The notes below the pieces were generated by a model that saw only the letters and a program-made list of their open reading frames with translations, had not been told where the DNA came from and did no database searches. Source: Plantago ovata (taxonomy: Eukaryota; Streptophyta; Magnoliopsida; Lamiales; Plantaginaceae). Taken from it: a stretch of 64,000 bases of DNA. Within the stretch, counting starts at the first letter, position 1. Every line of letters starts with the position of its first letter. A program made the translations under genes and the position numbers. Positions 11,958-24,600 of this stretch are shown here, one piece after another. The DNA is taken from NCBI GenBank assembly GCA_028274465.1, contig CM051457.1, positions 17,185,097-17,249,096 on the forward strand, read 5' to 3'.

Positions 11958-12863
11958 TATTTGCTTATGACATTCTAAGGCATTATGACCAATTTCGTGA
12001 AAGAATGTTACGCTTGTTCATTGAAATGGACGTTATGTTAGATAAGTTTTGAATGTACTTATATTATTAAATTCTAACAATATTAAGAGTTTTTTTTTTG
12101 TCGTGTCTTATAAGTTTATAATGTAATTGTATTACGTACAATAGGACATGCAACGTTTTAGTAGTCGATAACATCTTGTTCAAATTTACTTTAATAATAT
12201 TCAGATTGTTGTTTAACTCGTCATTGCTTAAAACATACGAACATATTAAGCAGTTTTTGTTTGACACATTAGTTCTAGAGATTATATAAAGCATAATGTA
12301 TTAGAAGTAGCATGATTAGTATTTATCCACATGATACCGAAGCTAAAGCATAAAATTATTGCAACACCATAATAGTAGCATGATTAGTACTTATCCAAGT
12401 GAAAAATAACCACCAGATTACAAAATATACTTGAGATTATTTTTAAGTTTAATTAAAAGAGAATTAGGAGTCGGATATGGGGTGCTCCAAACATAGCCAA
12501 GAGTGGTCTCTATTTATAGATCTCGAAAAAATAAAGTTGTTGGTGATTTTTTTTTATTTTTTGCATTTTGATTTTTCAAGTTATGGCCGTGTTAAATAAA
12601 GAGTGCCGTCGCTTTCCAGTGGGGTTTCAATCGTTCATTAGATGCTTGTCTGTTGGTGGTATTCTCGTTATTATCTTTTAATCACAGGGGCAGGAAGGTC
12701 ATTTAATTTTTTGACTGAAATCTCCAAATGAGTCATTTGTGAAATACCAACCGTCCAACCCCCAGGTATTTCAAGTGAGCAAAAGTACAAAGGTCCGGAG
12801 AGAGGGATTTCAACATTCCATGGCTTGGAGGGCCGAGTGCACTTGTACCAAACGATGTATTCT

Positions 12864-12897
12864 GAGGGATTTGGTGCAAAATCGCACCAAATCCCTC
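12864..12897. repeat. Perfect 14-bp inverted repeat
   Basis: GAGGGATTTGGTGC and its exact complement GCACCAAATCCCTC are separated by six bases. The motif GAGGGATTT also recurs at 11351-11400, so this is probably part of the decayed transposon material in this spacer. Confidence 0.5.
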
Positions 12898-13024
12898 CCA
12901 AATAGTTCGTACCACTTGGTGTTAACTCTTTACTCTCAAGAAAAAGAAACTCCGAAGTGATTGTTTACCTCCATTGTTTAGGACAATTAATTGTGAATCA
13001 CATAAAGAAGGAAGGGTAACAAGG

Positions 13025-13030
13025 CACGTG
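13025..13030. promoter_or_regulatory. G-box (CACGTG) upstream of the F-box gene
   Basis: CACGTG occurs in GGCACGTGTATC about 180 bases before the start codon, a position where bZIP or bHLH factors commonly bind. There is no functional evidence. Confidence 0.3.
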
Positions 13031-13209
13031 TATCCTACATGTACACGTCACCACCAAGTAAGACTTATTTCAGTTACCATTACCAGCATACGACGCAAAA
13101 CTAATTCTCGCATCTTCCAAAAAGCATCATCGTCTTCTTTCTTTCATTCTCCTGTAAATAATATTCTCCCACAAAACAAAAGGAAGAACAAACAAACAAT
13201 CTCACGGGT

Positions 13210-15393
13210 ATGAATCCATCACTAGTCAGCATACAGAACTCTATCCCGGATGATATTGCCCTCAAAATTGCTTCATCTCTTCAAGTAATTAACCAACCCA
13301 CTTTTTTGACTTTCTTTTTTTTTTCCAATTTCAAACCACTTTTTGTTTTCTCTAATTGCCTATTGCATAATAATAATAATAATAATTCAATCTGTCTTTT
13401 TGTCTTTTTAATTAATATTGCAGGCTCTTGATGTTTGTTCATTAGGAAGCTGTTCAAGGTTTTGGAGGGAGTTGTGTGGCTCTGACTCTGTATGGGAGTC
13501 CCTGTGCAGAGAGAGGTGGCCTCTTCTCTTTCTGCCTGAGAATTTCAACACTACTAAACAATCTCATGACCTTCAACAACAATTGGACTTAAATTTAAAG
13601 GTATATACAAATTTTTGGATCATATATGTTTTTATTTATCTCTGGATTTGAAGTTTGGAAGTCGAAATTACATATATAGGATGCTTCTCAAGTTCGGACC
13701 AAATTCTGAAATCTCGATAATATTATTTATAAAAAGATTATTTAGGAACTGTTAGATTGTTCTGAGTTTCTTGAAATAACAATCTTTTTTTATAGTTTTA
13801 TTAATCCTAATCTTTTAGCTTCAAGTAGTTTCATATTAAAATGATGCCTCTGAGATTGTGTTGATTGCAAATCTTTGGAATATATTGTAAAGTGATGAGA
13901 TAAAGTAGAATCAGGTTGAAATGGGAAGTGGATTTTAACTGAATCTGCTGACTGTTTTGCACCAGTTGCTGAAATTTAGAATCAGAATCTTAGTGTACCT
14001 TCTTTTTAGTCCACTACATAGCTGCTTCAATAATCAGTTTTTTCCTATTATTTTAAGCTGGAAATGATCAAAAGTTCACTTTATCCGAGTCTGCTACAAT
14101 GAAGCTATAATTAGTTTACATAACACAAATCTTTGTGTTAAGCAGTCAATGGTTAGACACCTTAGAACTCATTGAGGTGAATTGTTACTCTTATAATATT
14201 ACTTTGGGGTTTCCATTTTTGTATTTAAAACCAATTATATAATCCAACCGAGATGATGTAGGCGCATTATGCTTTGGATGATACTTTCTTGAGATATATT
14301 AGTATCATGTCTTCATCTTGTATGTTTAATTGTGTTACAGTTCATATCTTAAATTTTACTACCTTTCTGTTGACGGGGCTAGGGATGGAGGCTATTCTAT
14401 GTAAGCAAGCACAATGAGATGGCTGAAAAGGCCTCTTTGGTGATAGATTTTGTGGAAAGAGCTGTAGCCTATGAATCTATTGAAGTTGCGAATTATCTGA
14501 AGGCTATTAAATTACTGGATCACCAGCAGTTTGGATTCATTGATATTCAGATGTTTTTACTCAAACCGAATCTTAATGTGCTGCTTAACTTGATCGGCTT
14601 GCACTACTGCATTGTTTGCCTTGGGCAACCGGTAACTTTCCTCTAACTCGATTGAGTACTTCAATAATTTTTCGTTCTGCTGAGAAAACTTTGGGTTATG
14701 TTCTTGTAGTATTCCTGATTGTTTTTTATTCTTGTACGCTTTTGGTGTGTGGTTCTATATTGTTTGGCCTATTGTACGTTCTGCAAACAATATAACATCA
14801 TCTACTGTAACTAGTCACATTTTTAGAACTTGCTGATAGCTTTTGACAAGGGTGGGCTTGTACCATCAGAAATAAACGTAACTCTGTAACGCCTTGTGTA
14901 GATTTTTGAAATTTATTTATCATCTGTCTCAAAATTCATTTTTAACAATCAAGATTTTGATAAACCATGACTACTGTAAATCATGAGCGATACGGACATG
15001 TAGAATTTACCTGTCTTTACCAGTTATCATCGAGTGAGTGTTGCTGCTAAAACTGCCAGTCATGCACTGTAAGTCAGAAGTTTTTACAATTACATCTAAC
15101 ACTTCATTTGGTAGGTTGAATATGTCATGAAGGCATTAAATCTTGGCCAGATTGCTGAAAGGGAAGTGTCAGTCCAATGGTGGAAGCTCGGCAGATGGTT
15201 CTATGGCTTCCGATTGCGGGATGAGTTACACTCTCGTAATATCTCATTGGCAGACTTAGCAGCATGCAACGAAGAAGTCCTGGGAGTGCTTCATCGGGGT
15301 GCTATACATGAAGTTATTCGTGTCCAGATTTCTGCTCCCAAGCCGGTCCACACCTCCTGGTCTAATCAAATCGCACCGAGTGTAAGTACATAA
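13210..15393 (+). CDS. Small F-box protein, At5g39250-like
   Basis: Four exons, 13210-13284, 13424-13600, 14383-14631 and 15115-15393, all in phase 0, give 259 residues. Residues about 11-50 form an F-box: IPDDIALKIASSLQ joined to ALDVCSLGSCSRFWRELC. It should bind SKP1 in an SCF ubiquitin ligase. The rest (WRLFYVSKHNEMAEKAS, a helical region, then VQWWKLGRWFYGFRLRDE) matches the plant family of Arabidopsis At5g39250 in kind and length (about 250 residues), as I recall it. No Kelch or leucine-rich repeats are present, so the substrate-binding mode is unknown. Intron 1 has a short TAA microsatellite. A good donor (GTAAGT at 15382) overlaps the end of the frame, so an alternative C-terminus is possible. 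Confidence 0.85.
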
Positions 15394-16701
15394 AGAGCTC
15401 CATACTCCAAGTATATGTATATAGATAAATATGCAACTGTACAAGATGACGTTATCTCCAAGTGTGTCGAAGGTTACTAGATTTCCTAATGGAGGAAAAA
15501 AGTTCCTGATGGGTTGTGAATAATAGGAAAACCTTTTCCTAGGAATTGCAGACTGTTTGATGCTTTAGCTACAAAGCTGATATGCTTGTACATAAACTAC
15601 TACTACATATGTTGTCTTGTAAATATCGAGAAGTCAAGAATAAGTAGGTGCTTGTACAGTCATGTTACATGTTTGAAGTCTTAATCTCTACTATTTTGAG
15701 GTGATGTATGCTTCTTTCACAGCGATCTGTTCAACTTATCTTGAACACGTTGCACACCCTTATAAAGCACGCATTCTCACTTTCTGCCTATTGTTTGAGA
15801 TTATCGTGCAATTGACATTATCAGTATGCAGTTACCGTAAACATTATTAGTATGCAGTTGACATTATTAGCTGGCAGAAACCTGCGGAAGACATGACAGC
15901 CGCTTACTATGTTAACTCCTTACATGATGCATTTGTAAACTTGGAGATCACTTTAAATTGGATATCCTTGTATATCAAACTTGTGATTTACACCTGCAGA
16001 ATATTATTGGAAAATGTTCTGTTCTCTATCATGTAATTAACACTTTCAATACTTTGGACTTCAAAATGCTTTTTGCACATTCACACTTGGAGATTACTAT
16101 GTTAACTCCTTACATTATGCATTTCTAAACTTGTAGATCACTTTAAATTGGATATCCTTGTATATCAAACTTGTGATTTACACCTGCAGAATATTATTGG
16201 AAAATGTTCTGTTCTCTATCATGTAATTAAAACTTATCAATACTTTGGACTTCAAAATGCTTTTTGCACATTCACACTTGAAGATTACTTTACATAGAAT
16301 ATGTAGCTATTATGTGAAGACACCATTGAAAGAGGTCCTGGTCATGTGTCTTTACACTTTCAAGAAGGTAAACCATCTCTTTCAGTACTTCAGCATAGTG
16401 ATTGACTTAAATACCGCATTTAATTGCATCATCATGTGAATAACAAAATGAGATTTACGCCTTCATATAAACTGTTTTCCATCTCAGAGATATGTTCATT
16501 CTGTTCAATTCCTTCAACAATTACCACAATCCGGTCTGAAGCCCCACAGATTCATTGTTGTTATGTACATTATGTTCAGGAAATTCAATGTAACCAAATT
16601 TAGTAATCATCAAATTAGCCAAACAAACATAAATCGCAAAAAATACTGTACTCAATGGGGGTATCAAATCAAATCCGGGGGAATAGAACTAGTTACATCA
16701 G
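15394..16701. other. Spacer between convergent F-box and Rossmann-fold genes
   Basis: Apart from the 3' untranslated regions it holds a tandem duplication of about 190 bp. I see no gene; the open frames here lie in the duplication or are short. Confidence 0.6.
15904..16284. repeat. Tandem duplication, two copies of about 190 bp
   Basis: The segment beginning TTACTATGTTAACTCCTTAC at 15904 starts again at 16094. Both copies run through TATCCTTGTATATCAAACTT, CACCTGCAGAATATTATTGG and ACTTCAAAATGCTTTTTGCA, with only a few substitutions. The high identity indicates a recent local duplication. Confidence 0.9.
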
Positions 16702-18104
16702 TCAGAGGCTCTCAAGGAACTGCGCGAAGCTAGGATATATGGGTTCCCAACCCAGTTCAGTGCGAGATTTCGTGTTGTTCAATCTCTTTCCTGAAGGATC
16801 CGATGGTCCTGGAAAAAACAATACAGTGTCACTTGATATAGTATATGTCATCGTAAATCAGACATCGATTTGATTACACAATCATTACGTATATGTCACA
16901 TACCAGTAAATTTTTCGAACTTCTTGCTATATTTTCCGCTGCTGTTAACCAAGTCCATTATTTCCTGCCTGCTTGTATGGAAGAACAAAGTAGTGCTGGT
17001 TGTTAGTGTCATAATACACAAGAAGTTATGCATATAGTTTCTCTAACAAGATAACCTGGATAATGGGTGATTGTCGCAGCCAAGAAAGATCCTGCTACGA
17101 AGTTTCTTCTTCAAGACGGTGATTGAAATCGAAGCTGCGTCCTGTATAACAAGCCGGAATGTTACACATTCAAAGAAATACTATGCACACAAGTCAATAT
17201 CTCTACATGTGCAAGAATAGGGACCAAACATCACCTCGTAATGTATTAGGTTAAGGATATGATCAGGTCCAACATCAACAGTCCCTTTTCCTAACCAGTA
17301 CGTATGAGCACCTCTATCTGCTTTGTGTAATCAAAGTTAAGGTTGGTTGTGTACTCAACTCATTTCAATCACTAGAACGAGACCTGTTCCATATAATCTT
17401 AAGTTCTTAACTAAACAGAGTTTCTTTTCACTTACAAAAAAAAGAATCCTTGCACACTACATAATCAACAAAGAAAAAGGATATGTAAAGTCCAGCAAGT
17501 CTAACAACACAACCACCAGCCTCAAGTACTACTTCCTCGGCCTTCAGTAGGATATCTGTCCTGGGGCTTCTCCCAATTGGAACTACTGGAGTATCCTATA
17601 GAAAAAAACAGAAGAAAATAAAGGCAGCAGCACAGTAACCAGACTGGATTGCTTAATACGAAAATTTTCTTGTAAGGTAGAAGTAAAAAGTTAAATGTTT
17701 GCTTTATGCAAGAAGCACTCTGATGTCAAAAACATTACCTCATCACAAGGTCCATTGTCTTTGCAGTCATAGGGAGCTGAGCTTGATGTAAATACGAATG
17801 AACCCTCACCATTCCAATTTAAAGTAGCTTGCCTGTTTATGAGATCAACAGATTTAATAATTCGATGTTGAGTTTTAGATTTTATCTATGTTATACTTAC
17901 AGTCATGCCCATTTATGTACAAAGTACTTCATATCAAATGACTTGGCTTGTTTCAAGATCAGAATTTGAAGTTTATATAGCTTTCTGACTGACAGTTGGA
18001 TACTGGCTATAGCTTTGATACCGTTATACCCTAATTGCAGGTGGGAAATGATCAACCAATACAATCAGTAAGCATTCATCATACCTCTAATAAGGCTTCT
18101 TTTT

Positions 18105-18135
<31 letters not shown>

Positions 18136-19628
18136 GAATGCTTGGAGCTTGAAACAAGCAGGGGACAAAAGACACTTGAAAACAAATTGATACCCTATAT
18201 ATTAGTCTGACCCATTCATGAACATATAAAGTGACTAGTGTGCCTTACAGCATGTTTATCTCTAGCTATTAATATTAGTATTAGTATTAAACTAGAACTA
18301 GCTAGGCCACATGTTCGCTTAAATGAACCAAAACACCATGCATCAATTAAGCAATAGATGATATAAATAGCAAGTTAGTTTGAAGAATTATGTAGATAAT
18401 ATCCTTATGCATACTTGACTTCACCAGCATAATCTGGAGTTCTGGATGGAGGGGCACAGAAGATCACATAAGGGAACTTTTCAGTCAGTTCGGTTCCTTT
18501 TAAAGATGGACTTATCCCTAGCTTTATCAACTCATCATGGTGATCACTGGTCAAGGTCTGTCCACAAATTTGAGACCCCGGGTGTTCCTGCACAAATATT
18601 TTATCCTTAAGTGTGTTCCATGAATCAACATCCATTCACACAAACATATTACTAGATGCAAGAGGCCAGAATAAAGAAATGAAGGTTTATGGAATAACCA
18701 ATTTCAACATCTTGCAAATGGCAGAATGGATATCACTCTTGGAATTTTTTTTGCCATCGAATGGCGCTATTTACCATACCACTAAACAGAAATAACATCC
18801 CGAACTGAAAGACTTGCACATTAAAGGAATTAACTCCCGAAAGGAAGCGAGATGGGCTATTACGATGAGGGTACAAATTACCTTTCGCCATTGTTCAGCA
18901 AGCATGCGTCCCAGAACGCCTGGACCAACAATCAACAAGTCATTAGGTCCAAGCATTGCCCTAGATGAAGCTTCCAATGGTGTGCCTATGAGAAATTGCA
19001 ACACAAAAACATATGAATAACTTAAATTTTACAGACAGTTAATCCCTTAAATTAAGGGCAACAATCTGGTGTGACAAGATGAAAATGTAGCCTTAAAGCA
19101 CAGTAAGTAACCTCACATGGAGACATATAATGCAAACTAATGAAGTTGAGTGCACATGACATATTTAAAAGTAAAGACATTCTCTTTGGAGTTTTTTGTC
19201 CAGTACCGAATGTTGTAAGAACCAAGGGATCCCAGTTGACTTTAAGTAGCATTTATTTGATCCAGAGCAAGTGCTATGACAATAAACGAGTAAAGTTTAG
19301 ACAAGCTAATTCAGTTCTGCCCCAATGTTAACCCCTTGGAAACAATTTAACAAGTACTAGTACAATTCAGTAGTGATATAATAATAAAAGGAAAAGATTG
19401 AGCAGAATTTAAGATAAACACATAAAGACCGAAAAGAGAGTGAGTACCGGTAAGAGAGGAAGCGTTGATTGTACGGCGGGTGTGGCGGAGAGAAGCGGAA
19501 TTGAAGCTTGTTCCCGAGAATGAAAGAGGCGAAGATGATGATGAGTGACCAAATTTGGGGTATTCAGAAAATCCGAACAAGATTTTAGAGCTGCTATCCA
19601 AACTGCATAAATTGGGTAATAAACTCAT
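16702..19628 (-). CDS. Rossmann-fold NAD(P)-binding protein, probably plastidial (At1g19690-like)
   Basis: Nine exons in transcript order: 19628-19448, 18985-18882, 18587-18415, 17832-17739, 17595-17485, 17324-17235, 17141-17056, 16968-16904, 16808-16702, giving 336 residues. The Ser-rich first 58 residues look like a plastid transit peptide. The dinucleotide-binding loop GPGVLG is at 81-86. FPYVIFCAPPSRTPDYAGEV, WNGEGSFVFTSSSAPYDC, VVRLAGLY, RGAHTYWL, HILNLIHYEDAA and IFLGCDNHPLSRQEIMDL follow in the order of the extended-SDR-like family, similar to bacterial YeeZ-type proteins. No substrate is known. The join between exons 5 and 6 only works with an AT-AC intron (17484-17325), which has U12-type signals; the other introns are GT-AG. 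Confidence 0.88.
17325..17484 (-). other. Candidate U12-type AT-AC intron
   Basis: On the minus strand the intron begins ATATCCTTTTTC, a full match to the minor-spliceosome donor ATATCCTT. It ends CCTTAACTTTGATTACAC, which has a branch-site-like CCTTAAC about 12 bases before the terminal AC. Using these ends joins GLY to KADRGAHTYWL in phase 0. No GT donor within the preceding or following bases restores the family sequence. Confidence 0.8.
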
Positions 19629-19748
19629 TTCCCACCTAACTTTTTGATGATGATTTTACTTTAGGAGGAGGAGGAAGAAAGATCACACATACATACTGAT
19701 GATAAATACTGTATAATAATAATCGAATTCATAACCCGTCTAAAATCT

Positions 19749-19754
19749 CACGTG
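19749..19754. promoter_or_regulatory. G-box upstream of the Rossmann-fold gene
   Basis: CACGTG within CTCACGTGACTC lies about 120 bases upstream of the minus-strand start codon. It is a motif match only. Confidence 0.3.
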
Positions 19755-21181
19755 ACTCCACACCCGTTTATACCTTATTCGGATTCAGCCCCTTACATTT
19801 AAAATTTGGGTGGGTTAATTACATACTACTTGTTATAAATTGCTTGGATGCTTATTGTTTCAGTTGGACAGATTTTAGAGGTATGGAATTTAAGATAATC
19901 ATACTAAAATTAAAAAGGGGGTCAATAATGAAAAATTGTAATTTTTAGGGGGTCAATGATGTAAGATTGTAATTTTTAGAGGGGTCAAAATGCAAAATTT
20001 TTAAAGTAGAAATGCAAGTTGGGGAGGCGGGACAGTGACCCAAGTGGACCTCCTGTCCATCCGCCACTAAAAGTACCAAACTAAGGGTATTTCATATTCA
20101 CGAATCACAATTAAACTTAACTTGGTTGTGCGTCTGACCCTTGAGTTGCAGCCATACAAAGATACAAAGTGGTGTTTGAAGGTGATTGTCCGTGAGTGTT
20201 CAATTTGTCTTCTTTACCTCGTTTGCAATTGTTTAAGAAACTAAATTTTTGGTTCCTAGTTCGTTGTTTTTCTCTTCTTGTTTTATTAGACATGATCGTA
20301 ATAAGTTAGAGCATGACGTTTTTTTAAGATAGTTTTGATCCTTCAAATTTGCCCCTATTGAACTCGGATGTATCTTGATCTTTCGAGTCAATATATATGT
20401 TTTCCTCGTCTCAAAGAAAGGGTAAAATATGCAAGGGCGGCTCAAGCCCTGTACAATCAGCCTGACCGCACAGGGCCTCATAAAATTCGGAGCCTCAATT
20501 TATTTTATTTAATGGTTATATATATATACTTGTATTTATGCCCAAAGCTCAATGAGTTAAGATGTCCTAGTGGTGAGTAATTTTGGTTAAGTATTTGGTT
20601 GATACTTAGGTTCTTGGATCGATCCTTGGTGTGAACCATTATTTTTACTTTTTTTGATTTTTTTATCCCTTGTTATTTTTATTTTTTTTGGATTTTTTTT
20701 TTATCCCTTGTTATACAATTGTTTGGGGCCAATCTTACGTGGTGGAACGGGACCTCCAAAACCCAGAGCCGCCCCGAAAAAATATGTAATGTGAGGTCAA
20801 AGTTTGATGGGGTTGTTTATGTAAATTAAGTAAACCTTGGTGACGTCCTCGTAAATCAAGAAATGTTTTCTATACATATGTGACTGTGAGTCAAAATCAA
20901 GAAAATAACTCCTCTTAATTGTTTGTTTTCTTTCACTATAGTTAAGTGGGACAATCACAGATCTGTTGTTGTTTGTTTCTTCTCATTTTCCTTCTTGTCT
21001 AAAAAATACAAAAAAAAATAAAAAATTGCCTCTTTTATTTCTTCTCAATTTTTGACCAAAGTAGAAAGTGGAAATCAACTTTGTTGAGCAGAGGTTTAAT
21101 TGTCACACTCACTCTATCTCTGTCTCTCTGTCTGAATCCTTCCTTTCCTTCAATCCCACCAGAAGAGAAAAGCAAGAAAAA
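19755..21181. other. Spacer between divergent Rossmann-fold and kinase genes
   Basis: It holds transposon debris at about 19900-20070 (three GGGGTCAA-type repeats, then a GTGGCGGA-like end on the minus strand) and a short element at 20432-20776. The last 100 bases carry the CT-rich leader of the kinase gene. No gene is seen. Confidence 0.5.
20432..20776. mobile_element. Non-autonomous DNA element with GGGCGGCTC ends
   Basis: AAGGGCGGCTCAAGCCC on the left pairs with CCAGAGCCGCCCCG on the right as imperfect inverted ends about 340 bp apart. Such GGGGCGGCTC ends are familiar in plant hAT-like elements. The interior contains a tRNA-like stretch (CTAGTGGTGAG... GGATCGATCC) that may be an inserted SINE fragment. 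I could not read a clear target duplication. Confidence 0.5.
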
Positions 21182-21528
21182 GTAAGTGCAATAAGTCTAT
21201 GACCAATGTTTTGTACTATTTGTTGCTATAATTGTCTCTGCTTTTTTTGTTGTTGGTATATACAATTAGCTCTCTGCTTGCTGTTTGCTTAATATTCTCT
21301 GTTTCCATAACTTGCGGGCTTGCACCTATTAATTATTGCTTCCTTGTACCTTTTAGGGTTTTTTTTTTCAATGTTCTTTTCCCTTTATTGTGCTTGAAGG
21401 TTGTTGTTTGTTGATTGAACACACTTTTGACTCTGAATAATTAGCATTCCCATTTGGTATTCTTGCTCAAGTTTTCAACTTTACTGGAAGTTTGAGTGAA
21501 GGCTCTCCACTTGATTGATCTGTTTCAG
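21182..21528 (+). other. Probable 5' UTR intron of the kinase gene
   Basis: A strong donor GTAAGT at 21182 follows a CT-rich and then purine-rich leader. The best acceptor is TTTCAG ending at 21528; a second option ends at 21590. The start codon lies downstream at 21641. Confidence 0.5.
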
Positions 21529-21640
21529 ATTTTCATTAGTTCAATCTACTTGCTCCCTGATTGGTTTGGTTGTGTTTGGGTTCTTTTGTAGTTTGCTTTC
21601 CGATGTGGTGAGAGATGAGGGTTAGCAAGGTTGGTGAGTA

Positions 21641-24600
21641 ATGGGGTGTGCTTTTGGGAAGGAGACTTCTTCGCCCGGCCCGTCCGGTGGTGGTGACAGT
21701 GTGGTTGGAAATGGGAAGGTTAAGGGGGGAGAACAAGACCTGGCCGTGCCTTCCGGGAGGAAAGAGAGAGTAGTCGTTGCATCGGAGGACGAAGGTGGTG
21801 GTGGAGGTGAAGTTCAAGTTCAAAATGGCGGTGACGAGAAGGAGGAGCGGAAGGATGAGAATTCGAGGCGAGCCAGAGGTGAGAGGAGAAGGTCTAAGCC
21901 AAATCCGAGGCACGGTAATCCCCCTAAGAATATCCATGGGGAGCAAGTGGCCGCTGGATGGCCAAGTTGGCTCTCTGCTGTGGCTGGAGAGGCGATCAAT
22001 GGATGGACACCTCGTCGTGCTGATTCATTTGAAAAGATTGATAAGGTAGAGTCTTTTGTTTTGTTCATTTCTGTATGTTTCCGCTTTATCCTATGTGTGA
22101 TTAGTTTTGCTCCTAATGCTTTTTTTGTTGTTGTTGTATTTAGATTGGACAAGGTACATATAGTAATGTGTATAAAGCTAGGGATGCCATAACAGGAAAG
22201 ATTGTTGCATTAAAGAAAGTTAGATTTGATAATTTGGAGCCTGAGAGTGTAAGATTTATGGCTAGAGAGATTTTGATATTGCGTCGCTTGGATCATCCGA
22301 ATGTCGTGAAATTACAAGGATTGGTTACCTCAAGGATGTCTTGTAGTTTGTACTTGGTGTTCGATTATATGGAGCATGATTTGGCTGGCCTTGCTTCGAG
22401 CCCTGGAATCAAGTTTACAGAGCCTCAGGTGGGTTCTTGGCTTTTGATTGTTTCTCTTTCTTTTGATATTTGACAGGTAGCTCTTGAACTATTTCCTGAG
22501 CTGTTCTAATACAAGCAAAGCTGTGTCGTTATGATAGGTCAAATGCTATGTGCATCAGCTATTGTCTGGCCTTGAACATTGTCATAACCGTCATGTGCTG
22601 CACCGTGATATCAAAGGATCAAATCTACTTATAGACGATAGTGGATGCCTTAAGATAGCAGATTTTGGATTGGCTTCTACCTTCGACCCAAACCACAAGC
22701 AACCTATGACTAGTCGTGTAGTTACACTTTGGTATAGGCCACCGGAATTGCTTCTTGGTGCTACAGAATATGGTGTAGGTGTGGACCTGTGGAGTGCTGG
22801 GTGCATTTTAGCAGAGCTATTTGCTGGGAAGCCCATCATGACCGGGCGGACTGAGGTAAATTCTGCAATTAGTTGGAGGTGTAATTTGATGCACAATGTT
22901 TATCATTATGATCTGGAATTTTGCTAAGGCTTTTGGATTTTTTTTAATTACTTATTTAATAGTTTAATTTGTATTCTATTTTATTTCTGTTGGGAAGGGG
23001 AGATGAGTAGTCTCTCTAAATAGGAAGTCATATTATGATATTCTTTTATTTTCTCTTTGTGAAGAGATGATATGGATGCGTACGTTAATAGTTATATACA
23101 GTAACATATACTAGTATGAATTTTCAACTTTATAAGAAAAAAATTGATAGAAACAGATTATGATGGCTAGAAACATCATAAGAATGTCAAAAATATAGTC
23201 TTTGTTTAGATTAAATTAAATTCATTGAATTGACTCATTTCACTTGCAACAAATGGATCAAACACTCCTGTTTTGTCTGCTCTTCAAATGGAGCAATAGT
23301 CTGTTAAGTCTAACATGATTTGACCCCTGCAGCTGCTGTTCTTATTCTTTCAATTTTATATACACAAGCTGACATGATTTGTACTTGCTCCACCTACTAT
23401 TTGTCCTACTATAGCAACTACACTTTACTAATGTTTCTGATGTTACTTTACATTATTTAAATTGTTAGTTAAACCTGTTGCAACTATAAACTAAGCAGAA
23501 GTTTTCAATCAAACACCCCCAACAAACAAGAACCTGAACAGGCACAATAGATATCTAGGACAAGTGGAATATCTCTGGTACCCAGCTTTAGTAACTTAGG
23601 TGCTTTTTGCAATAGCCTATAGCTGCAGTATTTTTTTAAACTGCTCAAGAAGTTTAAACTGGTCCAGTTTATGATCACACAAGTTTATAAATTGGATTTT
23701 CTCAAACACTCAAAATTGTCCATCTAATTAAAAAGAATGAAAAAAAACACTTGAAATTGTTGTTGTTGTTATATTTATATTTTAAAGCCATAGGCTGGAC
23801 TGCAACCACAATGTCAAGTAGCTGCTTAGTCCCACTGAGCATCTGCATGGTATGAAATTGCACGATGGGTCAATCATAATTACTTCATTGACACTTGTTT
23901 CTTTTGCAATTTATCACGGACTTATTTTGCATTTTTAGCTTGATTTGCCTCCCAAACAAGTGTTCATATTTTGGCATTAAAAACATTTTAAAGTTCTCAC
24001 TGGTGTATGAACTATGGCTTTGCAATTTTCATGACCTCAAAAATATCTGTCTAACTGGCTTATTTTGAGTTTTTTTGCACTTTAATTTATTTCCTTAGAA
24101 AGTGTTTACCATGTTGGAAAGAATGTTTAAAGTTCTCATTCATGTGTGGATGTGGACTTTGGGGTCTGTCATTTTGCTAACTGTAACTGAATAGCAAGCA
24201 TTCTGCTCAGGTGGAACAGCTACACAGAATATTCAAGCTATGTGGTTCGCCATCAGAAGAATACTGGAAAAAGTCCAAGCTTCCTCATGCAACAATATTT
24301 AAACCCCAGCAATCATATAAAAGATGTATTAAGGAGACATTCAAAGATTTTCCTCAGTCATCACTACCTTTAATCGATACGCTACTTGCCATTGATCCTA
24401 GTGACCGTCAAACGGCTACAGATGCACTAAACAGTGAAGTGAGCTGTCTTTCTGCTCCTCTCAAAAATGATACACACACACGTGCATACTAGGAATTTTT
24501 TTCCCGAAAATTAGGAACCATCAACCATCCTTTCTTTGTCTACTTTCTTTGGACGGACACACTGTACTTTTACATCATTGTCAGCAAGGTTTATCTGTTA

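Larger units (their letters stand above)
8342..13209. other. Long spacer between DVR and the F-box gene
   Basis: It contains two Stowaway MITEs, an LTR-like stretch with a good TATA box (8640-9230), a pair of direct repeats (about 10050-10110 and 10394-10440) and diffuse transposon debris at 11160-11420 and 12720-12905. The rest is AT-rich and I see no supported gene in it. Confidence 0.5.

Noticed and set aside
15382..15393. Splice donor GTAAGT at the end of the F-box frame as a real intron start
   Set aside because: The protein already has family length when read through to TAA at 15391, and I found no convincing further coding exon downstream.
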